Source: an uncultured Christensenellaceae bacterium (GTDB lineage Bacteria > Bacillota > Clostridia > Christensenellales > CAG-314). From it: a stretch of 48,533 nucleotides of DNA. The position numbers and the translations under genes are program-made. The DNA is taken from NCBI GenBank assembly GCA_910586905.1, contig CAJUIV010000010.1, positions 1 to 48,533 on the forward strand. Reading direction: 5' to 3'. The notes under the pieces are model-generated. The model did not search any database, had not been told where the DNA came from, and was given only the letters and a program-made list of their open reading frames with translations. Shown one piece after another: positions 7,433-15,022 of this stretch (the first letter of the stretch is position 1; every line of letters starts with the position of its first letter).

Positions 7433-7639
7433 TCAAGCACGAGAACAAGTCAATCCAACCGAGAATAACGCCGGTAGGAAGAAAGCAAATATCAAAACTA
7501 AAATTTGCTTTCCCGCTTTTCCGTGCAACGCGGCGGAAACACGAACAATAATTTCGGTTAACCAGTTGATTCCCGGAATTAAAAGTAAAATGATTTGAAC
7601 AAGTCTAGGCAAACTGTTAAAACCTTTGAGTGCAGACAT
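7433..7639 (-). CDS. small membrane protein of unknown function (68 aa)
   Basis: A 68-residue protein with two hydrophobic segments (VQIILLLIPGINWLTEIIV near residues 14-32 and ILVLIFAFFLPALFSVGLT near 46-64) joined by a short basic loop (ALHGKAGKQ). It is a probable two-pass inner-membrane protein. The ATG follows a perfect TAGGAGG and a consensus promoter with a palindrome just downstream. I do not recognise the family; PspC- or YqaE-type signatures are not visible. It is expressed alone. Confidence 0.75.
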   Translation of the reverse strand: MSALKGFNSLPRLVQIILLLIPGINWLTEIIVRVSAALHGKAGKQILVLIFAFFLPALFSVGLTCSRA

Positions 7640-7660
7640 AATAAACCTCCTATTTATTGT

Positions 7661-7674
7661 TATGATATGTCATA
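7661..7674 (-). promoter_or_regulatory. palindrome at the transcription start of the small membrane protein gene
   Basis: TATGA-TATG-TCATA, a perfect 5-base inverted repeat with 4-base spacer, lies six bases downstream of the -10 box, where a repressor operator would sit. The binding protein is unknown. Confidence 0.35.
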
Positions 7675-7679
7675 GGTAT

Positions 7680-7708
7680 ATGATACACTTTATAACCGAT
7701 TTTGTCAA
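7680..7708 (-). promoter_or_regulatory. sigma-A promoter of the small membrane protein gene
   Basis: Minus strand TTGACA (7703-7708), 17 bp, TATCAT (7680-7685), 41 bases before the ATG at 7639. Confidence 0.8.
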
Positions 7709-7732
7709 TAGCATAAAATAAAGTTGACTTTG

Positions 7733-8554
7733 TCAAATTTTAAAGACTTCGGGATGTTCTCGCTGCACTTGCCCGTAAGATTCTTTTAAATACGCCAAAT
7801 CGGGACAGCGAGTAAAAAACGCTTCCGTTTCGTCGGGTTTTATGCGATGCGCCCATTTTTTGGTCAGCGGAAATTTTCCTTCGCGCAAATCGCAAACGTG
7901 AAAAACGTAACAATCGTCGTTTTTAAAACTGTTATATTTTGCGGATAACATTTTACGCTTTTTAGTCGCGGTATTTAACGCGCTCATATCTATATAACAA
8001 ATGTATTTTTTAGTGGCGCAAAGTTTACACGCGCGTTCCAGCAAACCCGTTTCCCGAATCTTTTTCATATTCATAAGCATTACGCCGCTCTGAAAATATC
8101 GCGAGATTCTAAACTTATCGCGTCTGCCGGCAATTTCGTAGTTCTGCATATCTAAATTGAAAAAGTCCGTCAAATCGTCTTTAACTATACAGTCGGTATC
8201 CATATAAATGACTTTATCGGGAATTTCGTCTACTAGATGCGCAAGTAATCTTACCGTTACGTAATAGGAGTAATACTTGTTATGCAAATTGGGTCCCTTA
8301 AGCAATTTATCTCTGAACAAATCGGATACGTCTACAGTCGTAAAACTGCTATTGGGATTGGATTTTTTTAAAATAGAATCCAAAAGCGCCGTCTGCGCTT
8401 CGGAAGTTTTACGTCCCTTTGCGTTAAACTCGGGAATTTCCACCGTTAAATTTACAACGTTTACCGGCGAAGGATTTGTTTTGGCAAGCGACAATACCGA
8501 CATCAGAAGTTGTTTAAACATTTTATTATCGGCACAGTAGTAAATATTTATCAA
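7733..8554 (-). CDS. glycosyltransferase family 8 (LgtC/GlgA-like)
   Basis: A 273-aa cytoplasmic glycosyltransferase. It opens with INIYYCADNKMFKQLLMSV, like GT8 enzymes, and has the metal-binding DxD motif in VIYMDTDCIV near residues 116-125, followed by GVMLMNMKKIRE near 156-167. GT8 enzymes transfer hexoses from UDP-sugars with retention of configuration; substrate and acceptor cannot be read here. The start is TTG at 8554, with GGAG seven bases upstream; no ATG lies near the conserved N terminus. The usual NQD-LN element is replaced by YIDMSALN. It is not linked to other cell-surface genes. The protein is near the usual family length (about 280-330). Confidence 0.85.
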   Translation of the reverse strand: MINIYYCADNKMFKQLLMSVLSLAKTNPSPVNVVNLTVEIPEFNAKGRKTSEAQTALLDSILKKSNPNSSFTTVDVSDLFRDKLLKGPNLHNKYYSYYVTVRLLAHLVDEIPDKVIYMDTDCIVKDDLTDFFNLDMQNYEIAGRRDKFRISRYFQSGVMLMNMKKIRETGLLERACKLCATKKYICYIDMSALNTATKKRKMLSAKYNSFKNDDCYVFHVCDLREGKFPLTKKWAHRIKPDETEAFFTRCPDLAYLKESYGQVQREHPEVFKI

Positions 8555-8765
8555 AGTACTTCTCCTTTTTTGTATATTTTAAACATAGCGGCTGAAATTA
8601 TTACCGCAATATACTGCAAATCACAAAAAATCTTATCGTAGAATTAGTTTCGCGTTTGCCGAAAACCGTACGATTGTACAACTCGGTAACGGCGTATTCG
8701 GTTTATAACGACAGCAGATACGCAAATTAACATATGCCGATACTAATTAAATCGGCTAAATTCAT

Positions 8766-9254
8766 CTAAACATTTACGACTATAGTTTTCTTTCCTATAC
8801 TATGCAGAAATTTTTTAAAATCGCAAGTATCGAGAACAACCGTTGCCGTATTATCGCCGGGATGAAATTTCACGCGTTCCGAATTCCACACTTCGCTGTC
8901 GATTAAAAGCGCCGCAGAGTACTTTGCGGTATCTTCGTTTAAATAAGAAAACGGCGAAACGCTGCCGCGATGAACGTTTAAATCTTCAAACAATTTTTCC
9001 TCGGTAGCAAACTCGAATTTGGCGGTTCCCACATAACCGGCCAAACCGCGCATATCCGCTCTTTTATCGAAAGGAAGAACGACCATATAGTAGTTATCGC
9101 TTTTTTTATCTTTAACGTAAAGACTCTTGCAGGACATACAGTTTTCTACGTGAATAATAAGCCGCGATTCTTCCGTAGTAACAACGGCTTTGTGGCGTAG
9201 CAGTTCGTATTTTATCCCAAGCCCGTCTAAGTAATTCGTAACTTTGTTTATCAT
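8766..9254 (-). CDS. YbaK/ProX-type aminoacyl-tRNA deacylase
   Basis: A 162-aa protein matching the YbaK/ProRS-INS (ProXp-ala) fold: the N-terminal YLDGLGIKYELLRHKAV, then KSLYVKDKKSDNYYMVVLP with the conserved Lys, the loop RGSVSPFSYLNED and KFHPGDNTATVVL. Members of this group clear mischarged Ala-tRNA(Pro) or Cys-tRNA(Pro); the subtype cannot be fixed by eye. The ATG at 9254 has no Shine-Dalgarno sequence. A TATAAC lies only six bases before it, so the mRNA may be leaderless, although the -35 (TTAAAC) is weak. The gene is followed by 210 bases with no feature I can support. Confidence 0.85.
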   Translation of the reverse strand: MINKVTNYLDGLGIKYELLRHKAVVTTEESRLIIHVENCMSCKSLYVKDKKSDNYYMVVLPFDKRADMRGLAGYVGTAKFEFATEEKLFEDLNVHRGSVSPFSYLNEDTAKYSAALLIDSEVWNSERVKFHPGDNTATVVLDTCDFKKFLHSIGKKTIVVNV

Positions 9255-9273
9255 ATACGTGTTATATATAACT

Positions 9274-9299
9274 AAGCGCAGCCGTTTAAGGTTGCGCTT
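9274..9299 (-). terminator. hairpin after the 94-aa membrane protein gene
   Basis: AAGCGCAGCC / GGTTGCGCTT (one G-U pair) with a six-base loop. There is no good T-run on the minus strand, so termination would be weak. It also lies just upstream of the YbaK gene start. Confidence 0.4.
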
Positions 9300-9377
9300 G
9301 TCGTCGATTTGCAGTTGTAAACCTTCGATTATCTTAAAACCGAAAAAGCCCGACTAATCATTTTGTCAAGTTCGGAT

Positions 9378-9662
9378 TTATAAAACGGCGGGAACAATTA
9401 TACCCGCAATTACAACCAAAAGCACCACAAAGTATAAAACCTTCCAAATAGTAGGTTTATGACTAACGTAGCGCCAAGCAAGAATCGCTACAACACAAAC
9501 GGCAACAGCAGTTGCTACGGCTTGCAAATAACCGATAATATTGCCGAATCCGCCGATTGCAGCCAAAATGATATTTACAAGACATAAAATCGCCAAAACC
9601 ACTATCAGCCAAAACGCTACCTTGTTGAGACTTATTCCGCTTCCGCCTGATTTTTTAGACAT
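9378..9662 (-). CDS. small three-pass membrane protein of unknown function (94 aa)
   Basis: A 94-aa protein with a polar N-terminal tail (MSKKSGGSG) and three hydrophobic helices: about residues 15-36 (KVAFWLIVVLAILCLVNIIL), 43-62 (IIGYLQAVATAVAVCVVAIL) and 74-93 (VLYFVVLLVVIAGIIVPAVL). The ATG at 9662 has a strong AAAGGAGGAAATAA upstream. It stands alone and has no recognisable motif. Related small, Gly-rich-start membrane proteins occur in gut Clostridia, but I cannot name a function. Confidence 0.75.
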   Translation of the reverse strand: MSKKSGGSGISLNKVAFWLIVVLAILCLVNIILAAIGGFGNIIGYLQAVATAVAVCVVAILAWRYVSHKPTIWKVLYFVVLLVVIAGIIVPAVL

Positions 9663-9847
9663 AACGATTATTTCCTCCTTTTATTTATAGTTTGATTATA
9701 CCAACTTTTTTTTATAAAATCAATCGTTTAAACATATTTTACTTTTACATATCGATAAGAAGCGACGCTTAACGCATCACATTTATCAGTCCGCGCAAGA
9801 GGTTTGGGCGCATTCAGCCGGCTACACCTAGATTCATTAAAAAACGT

Positions 9848-10543
9848 TTATTCCGTTTCGTACAAATACAGCATTATTCCTTGGTAAATAAAATTGCAAA
9901 GCCGTTCTTTATATACGTCCGTTTGCAAATTTTCGGCATCCTCGTCGTTACTTAAAAAACCGCATTCCACAATAACTGCCGGACAATCGATTTCACGGCA
10001 AATAAAGTAATCGCCCGCTATGGCTTCGTGCGAATTACCCGTAAAATCATTAAACACCTTTTGCAGACTTTTCGCAAGCGTTTGCCCCGACTGCTTACCC
10101 TGTTGATAAAACACTTGCGGTCCGCTGCGTGTTGATTGCGAAAACTTATTCATATGTATGCTTATAACCAAATCCGGTCCGGCATTAGCGATTATTTCTT
10201 TGCGCGCTTTCATATCTCTCAGTTTAAAACCTTTGGTAGGCAAACCGTATAATCCGTCCTCCGTTTTGCGGGTTTGCACCACGTGAAATCCTCCTTGTTC
10301 GAAAAACGCGCCCAGAGTTTTCGCGTATGCGAGATTAAGATTCGATTCCTTAACACCGTTTTTCGCTACTACACCGCCGTCTATTCCTCCGTGTCCTGCG
10401 TCTATTACGACGGTAAAATCGATAATCGAAGTGTTTTTTGCTTCCAGCTGTTTCGCGCACAAATATGCGGTAAGACACATTTGCGCCACAATCAAAACAA
10501 GCAGAATAACAACGATTTTTTTTCTCTTCAAAACAATAAACAT
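9848..10543 (-). CDS. cwlD: N-acetylmuramoyl-L-alanine amidase CwlD
   Basis: A 231-aa zinc amidase of the Amidase_3 family. An N-terminal membrane anchor (VVILLVLIVAQMCLTAYLC) precedes a catalytic domain with the expected metal and catalytic residues: H in DAGHGGIDGG, E in VKESNLNLA, H in VISIHMN, and E in VIVECGFLSN. The single-domain plan and length match CwlD, which removes peptides from muramic acid so that muramic-delta-lactam can form in spore cortex. That fits sigK five kilobases away. The ATG at 10543 follows AAGAGG. A TATACAAAAT 27-36 bases upstream of the ATG could be part of a sporulation-type promoter, but the match is poor. A general cell-wall amidase cannot be excluded. Confidence 0.8.
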   Translation of the reverse strand: MFIVLKRKKIVVILLVLIVAQMCLTAYLCAKQLEAKNTSIIDFTVVIDAGHGGIDGGVVAKNGVKESNLNLAYAKTLGAFFEQGGFHVVQTRKTEDGLYGLPTKGFKLRDMKARKEIIANAGPDLVISIHMNKFSQSTRSGPQVFYQQGKQSGQTLAKSLQKVFNDFTGNSHEAIAGDYFICREIDCPAVIVECGFLSNDEDAENLQTDVYKERLCNFIYQGIMLYLYETE

Positions 10544-10683
10544 TTGAGCCTCTTTTTTGTGTGAATTTTGTATAGAACGACAAATAATACTCTAAACACG
10601 AAAATGTTGAAAATAACGCGATTTCTGTCAAAATATTCAAAAATCGACGTTTTTCGCGGCATTTTACAGCAAAATCGGTATAG

Positions 10684-10735
10684 TTATACACTTATCCACA
10701 GAGTTATCCACATTTCAAAACGTACCTGTGGACAA
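10684..10735. other. cluster of DnaA boxes
   Basis: Two perfect DnaA boxes TTATCCACA lie at 10692-10700 and 10704-10712, 12 bp apart. A reversed near-box TGTGGACAA (TTGTCCACA) is at 10727-10735. A degenerate TTATACACT (10684-10692) overlaps the first box. An AT-rich tract follows (10800-10960). The 427-bp gap between cwlD and the ferritin-like gene holds these boxes and a promoter, but no gene. dnaA is not in the window. Confidence 0.65.
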
Positions 10736-10914
10736 CCTGTTTCACAAATTCTATGAAACGGACAAGCCGGAATTACAAAACTAGATTATGCTGTAAAACG
10801 GCAAAAAAGCACAGGTTTTAACTTTAAATAATCGTCGAAAAAAGTAAAATTTTAAACTATTTTACAAATAGTAAAAAGCACTTTTGAAAGACTGCTGATA
10901 ACTTTCGCTTTAAG

Positions 10915-10943
10915 TTGATTAAAAAAAATTTCAAAGTTAATAC
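10915..10943 (+). promoter_or_regulatory. sigma-A promoter of the ferritin-like gene
   Basis: TTGATT (10915-10920), 17 bp A-rich spacer, TAATAC (10938-10943), 27 bases before the ATG at 10971. Confidence 0.55.
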
Positions 10944-10970
10944 TTAAATAAAAAACGAGGAGAAAAACAT

Positions 10971-12206
10971 ATGAATCCGTTTAATGAAAAACCGATAAAA
11001 CCTTACGAAGATTTTTACAACTGGAAACAGCTTGCGCCCAAACCGTACAATAAGTTCGAAGTAGACCCTTATACCCGTGTGCGCGTCATATTGGCTAACG
11101 GAGCCGAGTACGAAGCGACGGGATTCTCACATCACTTCCACCGTCATTGCCCTAACAACGATTTACGCCGCGAACTTGCCGTACTGCGCAGAAAAGAACA
11201 ACAGCAGCAAAAGCGTATTTCGGCGCTTAAACCCATCGGGGAAGGAATACTCGAACACACCATCGGGTACGAACAGCTTGCCGTAGACCTTACCGCGATA
11301 TTTGCGGAAAGAGAATCGAACAAATACGTAAAACAAGCTATGGACTTCGCGCTTCTCGAAGACTTTGACCATTTGTACAGATATGCGGATTTACTGGAAA
11401 TGGACAAAGGCGTTATAGCGGAAAAACTTGTAGGAAAGTATACCGAACTTATGCCGGGACGTCCCACTATTTCCGAACACCGCTACCCTATGGACGACGT
11501 TAAGCGTTATGTAAACTTTAAACAAGCGGGCGCGCTGACGAAACTCGATATCAATATCTTAACCGCCGCGGAACAGCAAACTATGAACTACTATATGAAC
11601 CAAGCGGCGTTTTACCAAAACAAACTCGGCAGACAGCTTTATACCGAAATCGGTATGATTGAAGAACAACACGTAACACTGTACGGAGGACTTAAAGATA
11701 CAAACTGTACTTGGCTTGAAGAATTGCTGATGCACGAGTATACCGAATGCTATTTGTACTATTCTCTTTGGCAAGACGAAACGGACGAAAACGTCAAAAA
11801 GATTTGGGAAGAACATTTTAACGACGAACTGTGTCATCTGCACAAAGCCGCCGAGCTGCTGCAAACTTACGAAAATAAAACTTGGCAGCAAGTTATTCCT
11901 CAAGGAGAATTTCCCGAACTGCTGCAATTTCATTCCAATATCGAATACGTACGCAGCGTACTTGCAGGCAGCGTAAACCTTACCGCCAAACGCGAAGACT
12001 ACGTGGAAGTATCCGATTTGAACGACGACGCTAAATTTTTCGAATATCAGCATCAGGTTAACTACAAAGACAATTACGTTGCAAGCCACAACGTATTGTA
12101 CAAATATATTACCGACAATCGTAAAGACTACCGTTTCGAAGTCGCCGAACATCCTATCGAAGAACTGCGCGACCGCAAACACGACAACACTACCGTCGGA
12201 CGATAA
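10971..12206 (+). CDS. ferritin-like diiron-type protein with two helical domains
   Basis: A 411-aa protein with carboxylate/His pairs typical of the ferritin-like superfamily. The first bundle has IGYEQLAVDL and LLEDFDHLYRYADLL (residues about 97-145). The second has IGMIEEQHVTLYG, MHEYTECYLY and HFNDELCHLHKAAELL (about 226-300), giving E-x2-H and E-x2-H pairs that could hold two irons. A hydrophilic N-terminal region (HHFHRHC) adds His/Cys. Related rubrerythrin-like proteins help anaerobes remove peroxide or store metal; the reaction here is unproven and no rubredoxin Cys motif is present. Ribosome site GAGGAG lies upstream of ATG 10971. It is followed one base after its stop by a 42-aa gene. 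DnaA boxes lie upstream of its promoter. Confidence 0.75.
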   Translation: MNPFNEKPIKPYEDFYNWKQLAPKPYNKFEVDPYTRVRVILANGAEYEATGFSHHFHRHCPNNDLRRELAVLRRKEQQQQKRISALKPIGEGILEHTIGYEQLAVDLTAIFAERESNKYVKQAMDFALLEDFDHLYRYADLLEMDKGVIAEKLVGKYTELMPGRPTISEHRYPMDDVKRYVNFKQAGALTKLDINILTAAEQQTMNYYMNQAAFYQNKLGRQLYTEIGMIEEQHVTLYGGLKDTNCTWLEELLMHEYTECYLYYSLWQDETDENVKKIWEEHFNDELCHLHKAAELLQTYENKTWQQVIPQGEFPELLQFHSNIEYVRSVLAGSVNLTAKREDYVEVSDLNDDAKFFEYQHQVNYKDNYVASHNVLYKYITDNRKDYRFEVAEHPIEELRDRKHDNTTVGR

Positions 12207-12207
12207 T

Positions 12208-12336
12208 ATGACTAACAGACGTCTTGTCGGAGATAGTTTTTCCGACGTTAACAATTTGGACGACGCGATTTGGCGTCCCGGAGTATACGTGCCTTATGAC
12301 ATATGCTTGATGTATCCGAGCGGAAGACTGCCGTAA
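12208..12336 (+). CDS. coupled microprotein of unknown function (42 aa)
   Basis: An ATG one base after the ferritin-like stop opens a 42-codon frame ending just before a hairpin terminator. The peptide has an acidic middle (DVNNLDDAIW) and ends RPGVYVPYDICLMYPSGRLP, rich in Tyr and Pro. The spacing suggests translation by coupling, since only weak Shine-Dalgarno bases (CGGA) precede it. I do not recognise it. Its position suggests that it acts with the ferritin-like protein. An in-frame extension upstream to 12079 would overlap that gene and is less likely. Confidence 0.5.
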   Translation: MTNRRLVGDSFSDVNNLDDAIWRPGVYVPYDICLMYPSGRLP

Positions 12337-12349
12337 AAACGTTTTCAAA

Positions 12350-12370
12350 ACTAAGCGGAAACGGCTTAGT
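12350..12370 (+). terminator. hairpin after the microprotein gene
   Basis: ACTAAGC / GCTTAGT with a seven-base loop, without a clear T-run; the stronger hairpin at 12388-12429 follows. Confidence 0.4.
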
Positions 12371-12387
12371 TCGCTAATAGTAAAAAA

Positions 12388-12429
12388 CAAGCGTCAATCA
12401 ACTTTTAAATGAAAGTTGGTTGACGCTTG
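12388..12429. terminator. long bidirectional terminator
   Basis: CAAGCGTCAATCAACTTT pairs with AAAGTTGGTTGACGCTTG (one G-T), loop TAAATG. It separates the plus-strand ferritin-like unit from the convergent DUF378 gene. Confidence 0.75.
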
Positions 12430-12484
12430 CCAACGTTATTTCCGTTGGGCAGCCGATATTACTTACTCGGTTGCTTTTTTACAA

Positions 12485-12763
12485 CTAATTATTGTTCGTC
12501 GCGCGACGTTTATCGGCATATTTGTAGTCTCTGTAGGTATCGTCGCTTTCGACCATACGGAAACGGGATATGCAAAGCCACACAATCATAAAGATACCCG
12601 CGATACCAACCAAAATATACAATAATCTTTCGAGCCACAGCATACCGAAGGTAATCCAAGATACAAAGTTGAATCCGAAAATACCTATCGCAAGCCAGTT
12701 AAGCGCGCCTACAATCGTAAGAATTAACGCTATAACCGAAAAAACATTGAAAACTTTTTTCAA
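12485..12763 (-). CDS. DUF378 (YuzA-like) membrane protein
   Basis: A 92-aa protein with two or three hydrophobic segments. VIALILTIVGALNWLAIGIFGFN near residues 9-31 carries the DUF378 signature (GALNWL-GLFGF type), and LYILVGIAGIFMIVWL lies near 48-63, followed by a basic tail. DUF378 proteins are small membrane proteins of unknown role. The start is TTG at 12763: AAGGAGG lies nine bases upstream, and the frame continues upstream only through sequence that would contain that ribosome site. It is monocistronic. Confidence 0.8.
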   Translation of the reverse strand: MKKVFNVFSVIALILTIVGALNWLAIGIFGFNFVSWITFGMLWLERLLYILVGIAGIFMIVWLCISRFRMVESDDTYRDYKYADKRRATNNN

Positions 12764-12957
12764 TTTGATTGACCTCCTTGTTAGTTGTACCCTTAGTATG
12801 TCTAAATACGAAAAAAATATGCGCAAAGTATTTTCAGTTAAAAATATACGGGCGTTGCAACCGTCGGGAACGTATACGAAGAATTTTCAATAATTAAAAT
12901 CAAAAAACAAAACAAGTACAAATAATAAAAATCAACTGCGAAAGACGTTTATGCAAG

Positions 12958-13572
12958 CTACTCATCGAAGCGGTATTTTTTTACGATTGCGTTCACAACG
13001 TCGAAATCATAACCTCTGCCAACTAAATAACGCTGTAATTTCTGAAGTGTTTTTAGGTCGGTCGGTTTGTTTTTCATATATTTATCGGCAAGTTTTTGTG
13101 CGCTTTCATGAGATACGCCGTTTTCCATAACACAATACTTTTCTCTCAGCGCGGACGATATTCCTTTTTGCTGCAGCTCCTGTTTCAGTCTGCGTTCGCC
13201 TTTAACGGACAAATTCTGTTCGACGTAAAGTTTTGCGTACGTTTCGTCGTTTAAATATTTAAGTTCGCAAAGTCGCTCGACTACGTTGTTTACCACGTCG
13301 GGAGCGTAACCTTTTTCCGTTAAGTATTCTCGCATTTGTTTAACCGTTTTCATCGAGCGCGATAAGTAATTAACCGCTTTTTCGAAAGCTACGGACTTTT
13401 CACTGTCGAAAACCGCTTCGGCAAGCTGACGTTCAGATATTTCTTGTCCTATTTTAAGACCCAATTTCATAACGGTAAGCATTTCAAGCCCGAAAGCGAA
13501 TTCACCGTCCAAATACACGTTTGCCCGGGTTTTGTTTTTCTTTTGTATTTGCATATCCGTTATCTTAGGCAT
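12958..13572 (-). CDS. recX: RecX-family regulatory protein
   Basis: A 204-aa protein with the RecX architecture of repeated three-helix motifs: LDGEFAFGLEM at residues 21-31, ALNYLSRSMKT-like KAVNYLSRSMKTVKQMREYL at about 65-84, then VVERLCELKYLNDETYAKLY and a third repeat near LQRYLVGRGYDFDVVNAIVK. RecX binds and modulates RecA filaments. Usually it is near recA, which is not in this window. ATG 13572 follows GGAG with six bases between. Length fits the longer Bacillota RecX proteins. Confidence 0.9.
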   Translation of the reverse strand: MPKITDMQIQKKNKTRANVYLDGEFAFGLEMLTVMKLGLKIGQEISERQLAEAVFDSEKSVAFEKAVNYLSRSMKTVKQMREYLTEKGYAPDVVNNVVERLCELKYLNDETYAKLYVEQNLSVKGERRLKQELQQKGISSALREKYCVMENGVSHESAQKLADKYMKNKPTDLKTLQKLQRYLVGRGYDFDVVNAIVKKYRFDE

Positions 13573-13632
13573 CGTTATCTCCGCAATGAAATTGTGATAT
13601 TTGAAGTATTATACCACGTTGTAAATGAAAAT

Positions 13633-14013
13633 TCAACTGCGCAGCTGATGATATTTTTCTACCGCCTGACGATACTTCGTTGCAAGTTTAGTTATATAAG
13701 TTTGTTTATCTATCGGTGAAAGCGTCGCCATATATTCCTTATCGGCAAGACGCATTATAGGATTGGAAACCAATTCGTCGCTGTCGAGAATTTCCTCTAC
13801 TTTCGCGTAAAATTCCTGTTCTTCGCAAAACCCGTTATAATCGTAAATTTGACGCTGCAGTTTTCTGTGTTGCTCTTCGCCGACTTTACGCTCGGAAATA
13901 CCCATCGTAGCGGCGACTTGTTTTTCCGTAAGTATATTTTGCTTCGCTTGTTCCCAAAAGCCGCTTTTCATACGCTCCTTGGCGCGTTTTGCGTATTCCT
14001 TAAAAGTAGACAT
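13633..14013 (-). CDS. protein of unknown function (126 aa), possible HTH
   Basis: A 126-aa hydrophilic, charged protein. The segment LTEKQVAATMGISERKVGEE (residues about 29-48) has the spacing of a helix-turn-helix, but the rest is a mostly helical Lys/Gln/Glu-rich sequence with no domain that I know. The start at 14013 is supported by GGGAGG five bases upstream. It lies between recX and rpsU, separated from rpsU by a terminator and from recX by 60 bases, so it may be cotranscribed with recX. A DNA-binding role is only a guess. Confidence 0.65.
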   Translation of the reverse strand: MSTFKEYAKRAKERMKSGFWEQAKQNILTEKQVAATMGISERKVGEEQHRKLQRQIYDYNGFCEEQEFYAKVEEILDSDELVSNPIMRLADKEYMATLSPIDKQTYITKLATKYRQAVEKYHQLRS

Positions 14014-14076
14014 ACGGTACCTCCCGCTAAATTGACGATTTAGCTCGCTTTGTGTCGAAAAATCACGGTAAAATGC

Positions 14077-14110
14077 AAACTGCTTACGATTATTAAATCG
14101 TAAGCAGTTT
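14077..14110 (-). terminator. terminator after rpsU
   Basis: AAACTGCTTACGAT / ATCGTAAGCAGTTT, perfect 14-base stem, loop TATTAA, with T-rich sequence on both sides. Confidence 0.8.
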
Positions 14111-14151
14111 TTATCTTTGGTATCGTATATAATTTATCCTTTGTAACGCTA

Positions 14152-14328
14152 TTACATCTTGCTGCGCTTTCTTGCAGCTTCGGCTTTCTTTTTGCGTCTT
14201 ACGCTGGGTTTTTCGTACTGTTCCTTTTTGCGCAAATCGCCAATGATACCGTCTCTGGCGCAACGTCTTTTGAAACGACGCAATGCGCTGTCAAGCGTTT
14301 CGTTTTCGCCGACCTTGATTGTTGCCAT
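14152..14328 (-). CDS. rpsU: 30S ribosomal protein S21
   Basis: A 58-aa basic protein matching S21: MATIKVGENETLDSALRRF, then KRRCARDGIIGDLRKKEQYE and the Lys/Arg-rich tail KPSVRRKKKAEAARKRSK. S21 sits near the 3' end of 16S rRNA in the small subunit and helps initiation. I chose the ATG at 14328 (the family start), which has AAGGAGG ten bases upstream. Longer upstream open sequence is not like S21. The terminator at 14077 ends the unit. Confidence 0.95.
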   Translation of the reverse strand: MATIKVGENETLDSALRRFKRRCARDGIIGDLRKKEQYEKPSVRRKKKAEAARKRSKM

Positions 14329-14565
14329 TTCTTTTTCGCCTCCTTCCCGTATCATGGTTAAATTCCGTATGCTGTAATTATGCCACAAAGCGTTAACTCT
14401 GTCAATTATTTGCGTTGCAAATTTACAAGCTTTTTTCTCGGTTTCGAATAAATACGCGCGCATATGAACGTATGATGATATAAACAATAATTATGCAAGA
14501 TTTGAGGTTTACTTTTGTAAATCCGGTCGGTCAATAATACTTTTTCGATTTAAAACGCCGGCAAT

Positions 14566-14970
14566 TTAACGAATTGCAAGTTCCGAAACGATTTTGCCTA
14601 AATCAAGTTCGAATTTATCTTTAAGCGCCCACGTATCCAAACCGTCGTCGCGTTTGCGCGGAATTATATGAAAATGTAAGTGGAAAACCGATTGCTGAGC
14701 TGCTTCGCCGCTTGCGTTAAGAACGTTTACTCCTTCAAATCCGCAATCATCCACGTAGTGTTTAGATATCAGCCGAACAGTATTTATAACCGCTTCAAGG
14801 TATTCTTTTTCGCAGTCAAGTACGTTTGTACAATGTTTTTTAGGAATAACCAAAGTATGCCCGTAACTATCGCAGGATATATCTAAAAATGCGTAAGTTT
14901 TTTCGTCCTCGTAAATTTTATACGAAGGTATTTCGCCTTTTATTATTTTGCAGAAAATACAATCGTCCAT
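14566..14970 (-). CDS. HIT-family nucleotide-binding protein (HinT-like)
   Basis: A 134-aa protein of the histidine triad family. It starts with the zinc-type CIFCKIIKGEIPS, has DISCDSYGHTLVIPKKH near the middle, and the triad motif HLHFHIIPR near residues 96-104. HinT-like enzymes hydrolyse AMP-lysine-type phosphoramidates. ATG 14970 has AAAGGAG upstream. It is upstream of rpsU, in the same direction, across about 240 bases. Function beyond the family is not known. Confidence 0.9.
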   Translation of the reverse strand: MDDCIFCKIIKGEIPSYKIYEDEKTYAFLDISCDSYGHTLVIPKKHCTNVLDCEKEYLEAVINTVRLISKHYVDDCGFEGVNVLNASGEAAQQSVFHLHFHIIPRKRDDGLDTWALKDKFELDLGKIVSELAIR

Positions 14971-15022
14971 AACTTTTTCTCCTTTTTTATAAAAACTGCC
15001 CTTCGCGTTTTATTCGCGAATT

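Noticed and set aside
10684..10970. Calling the DnaA boxes oriC
   Set aside because: dnaA is absent, gene strands do not diverge at the site, and only three good boxes are present; kept as a box cluster only.
11559..12254. 231-codon frame antisense to the ferritin-like gene
   Set aside because: The plus strand has a promoter, ribosome site and metal motifs; the antisense frame has none.
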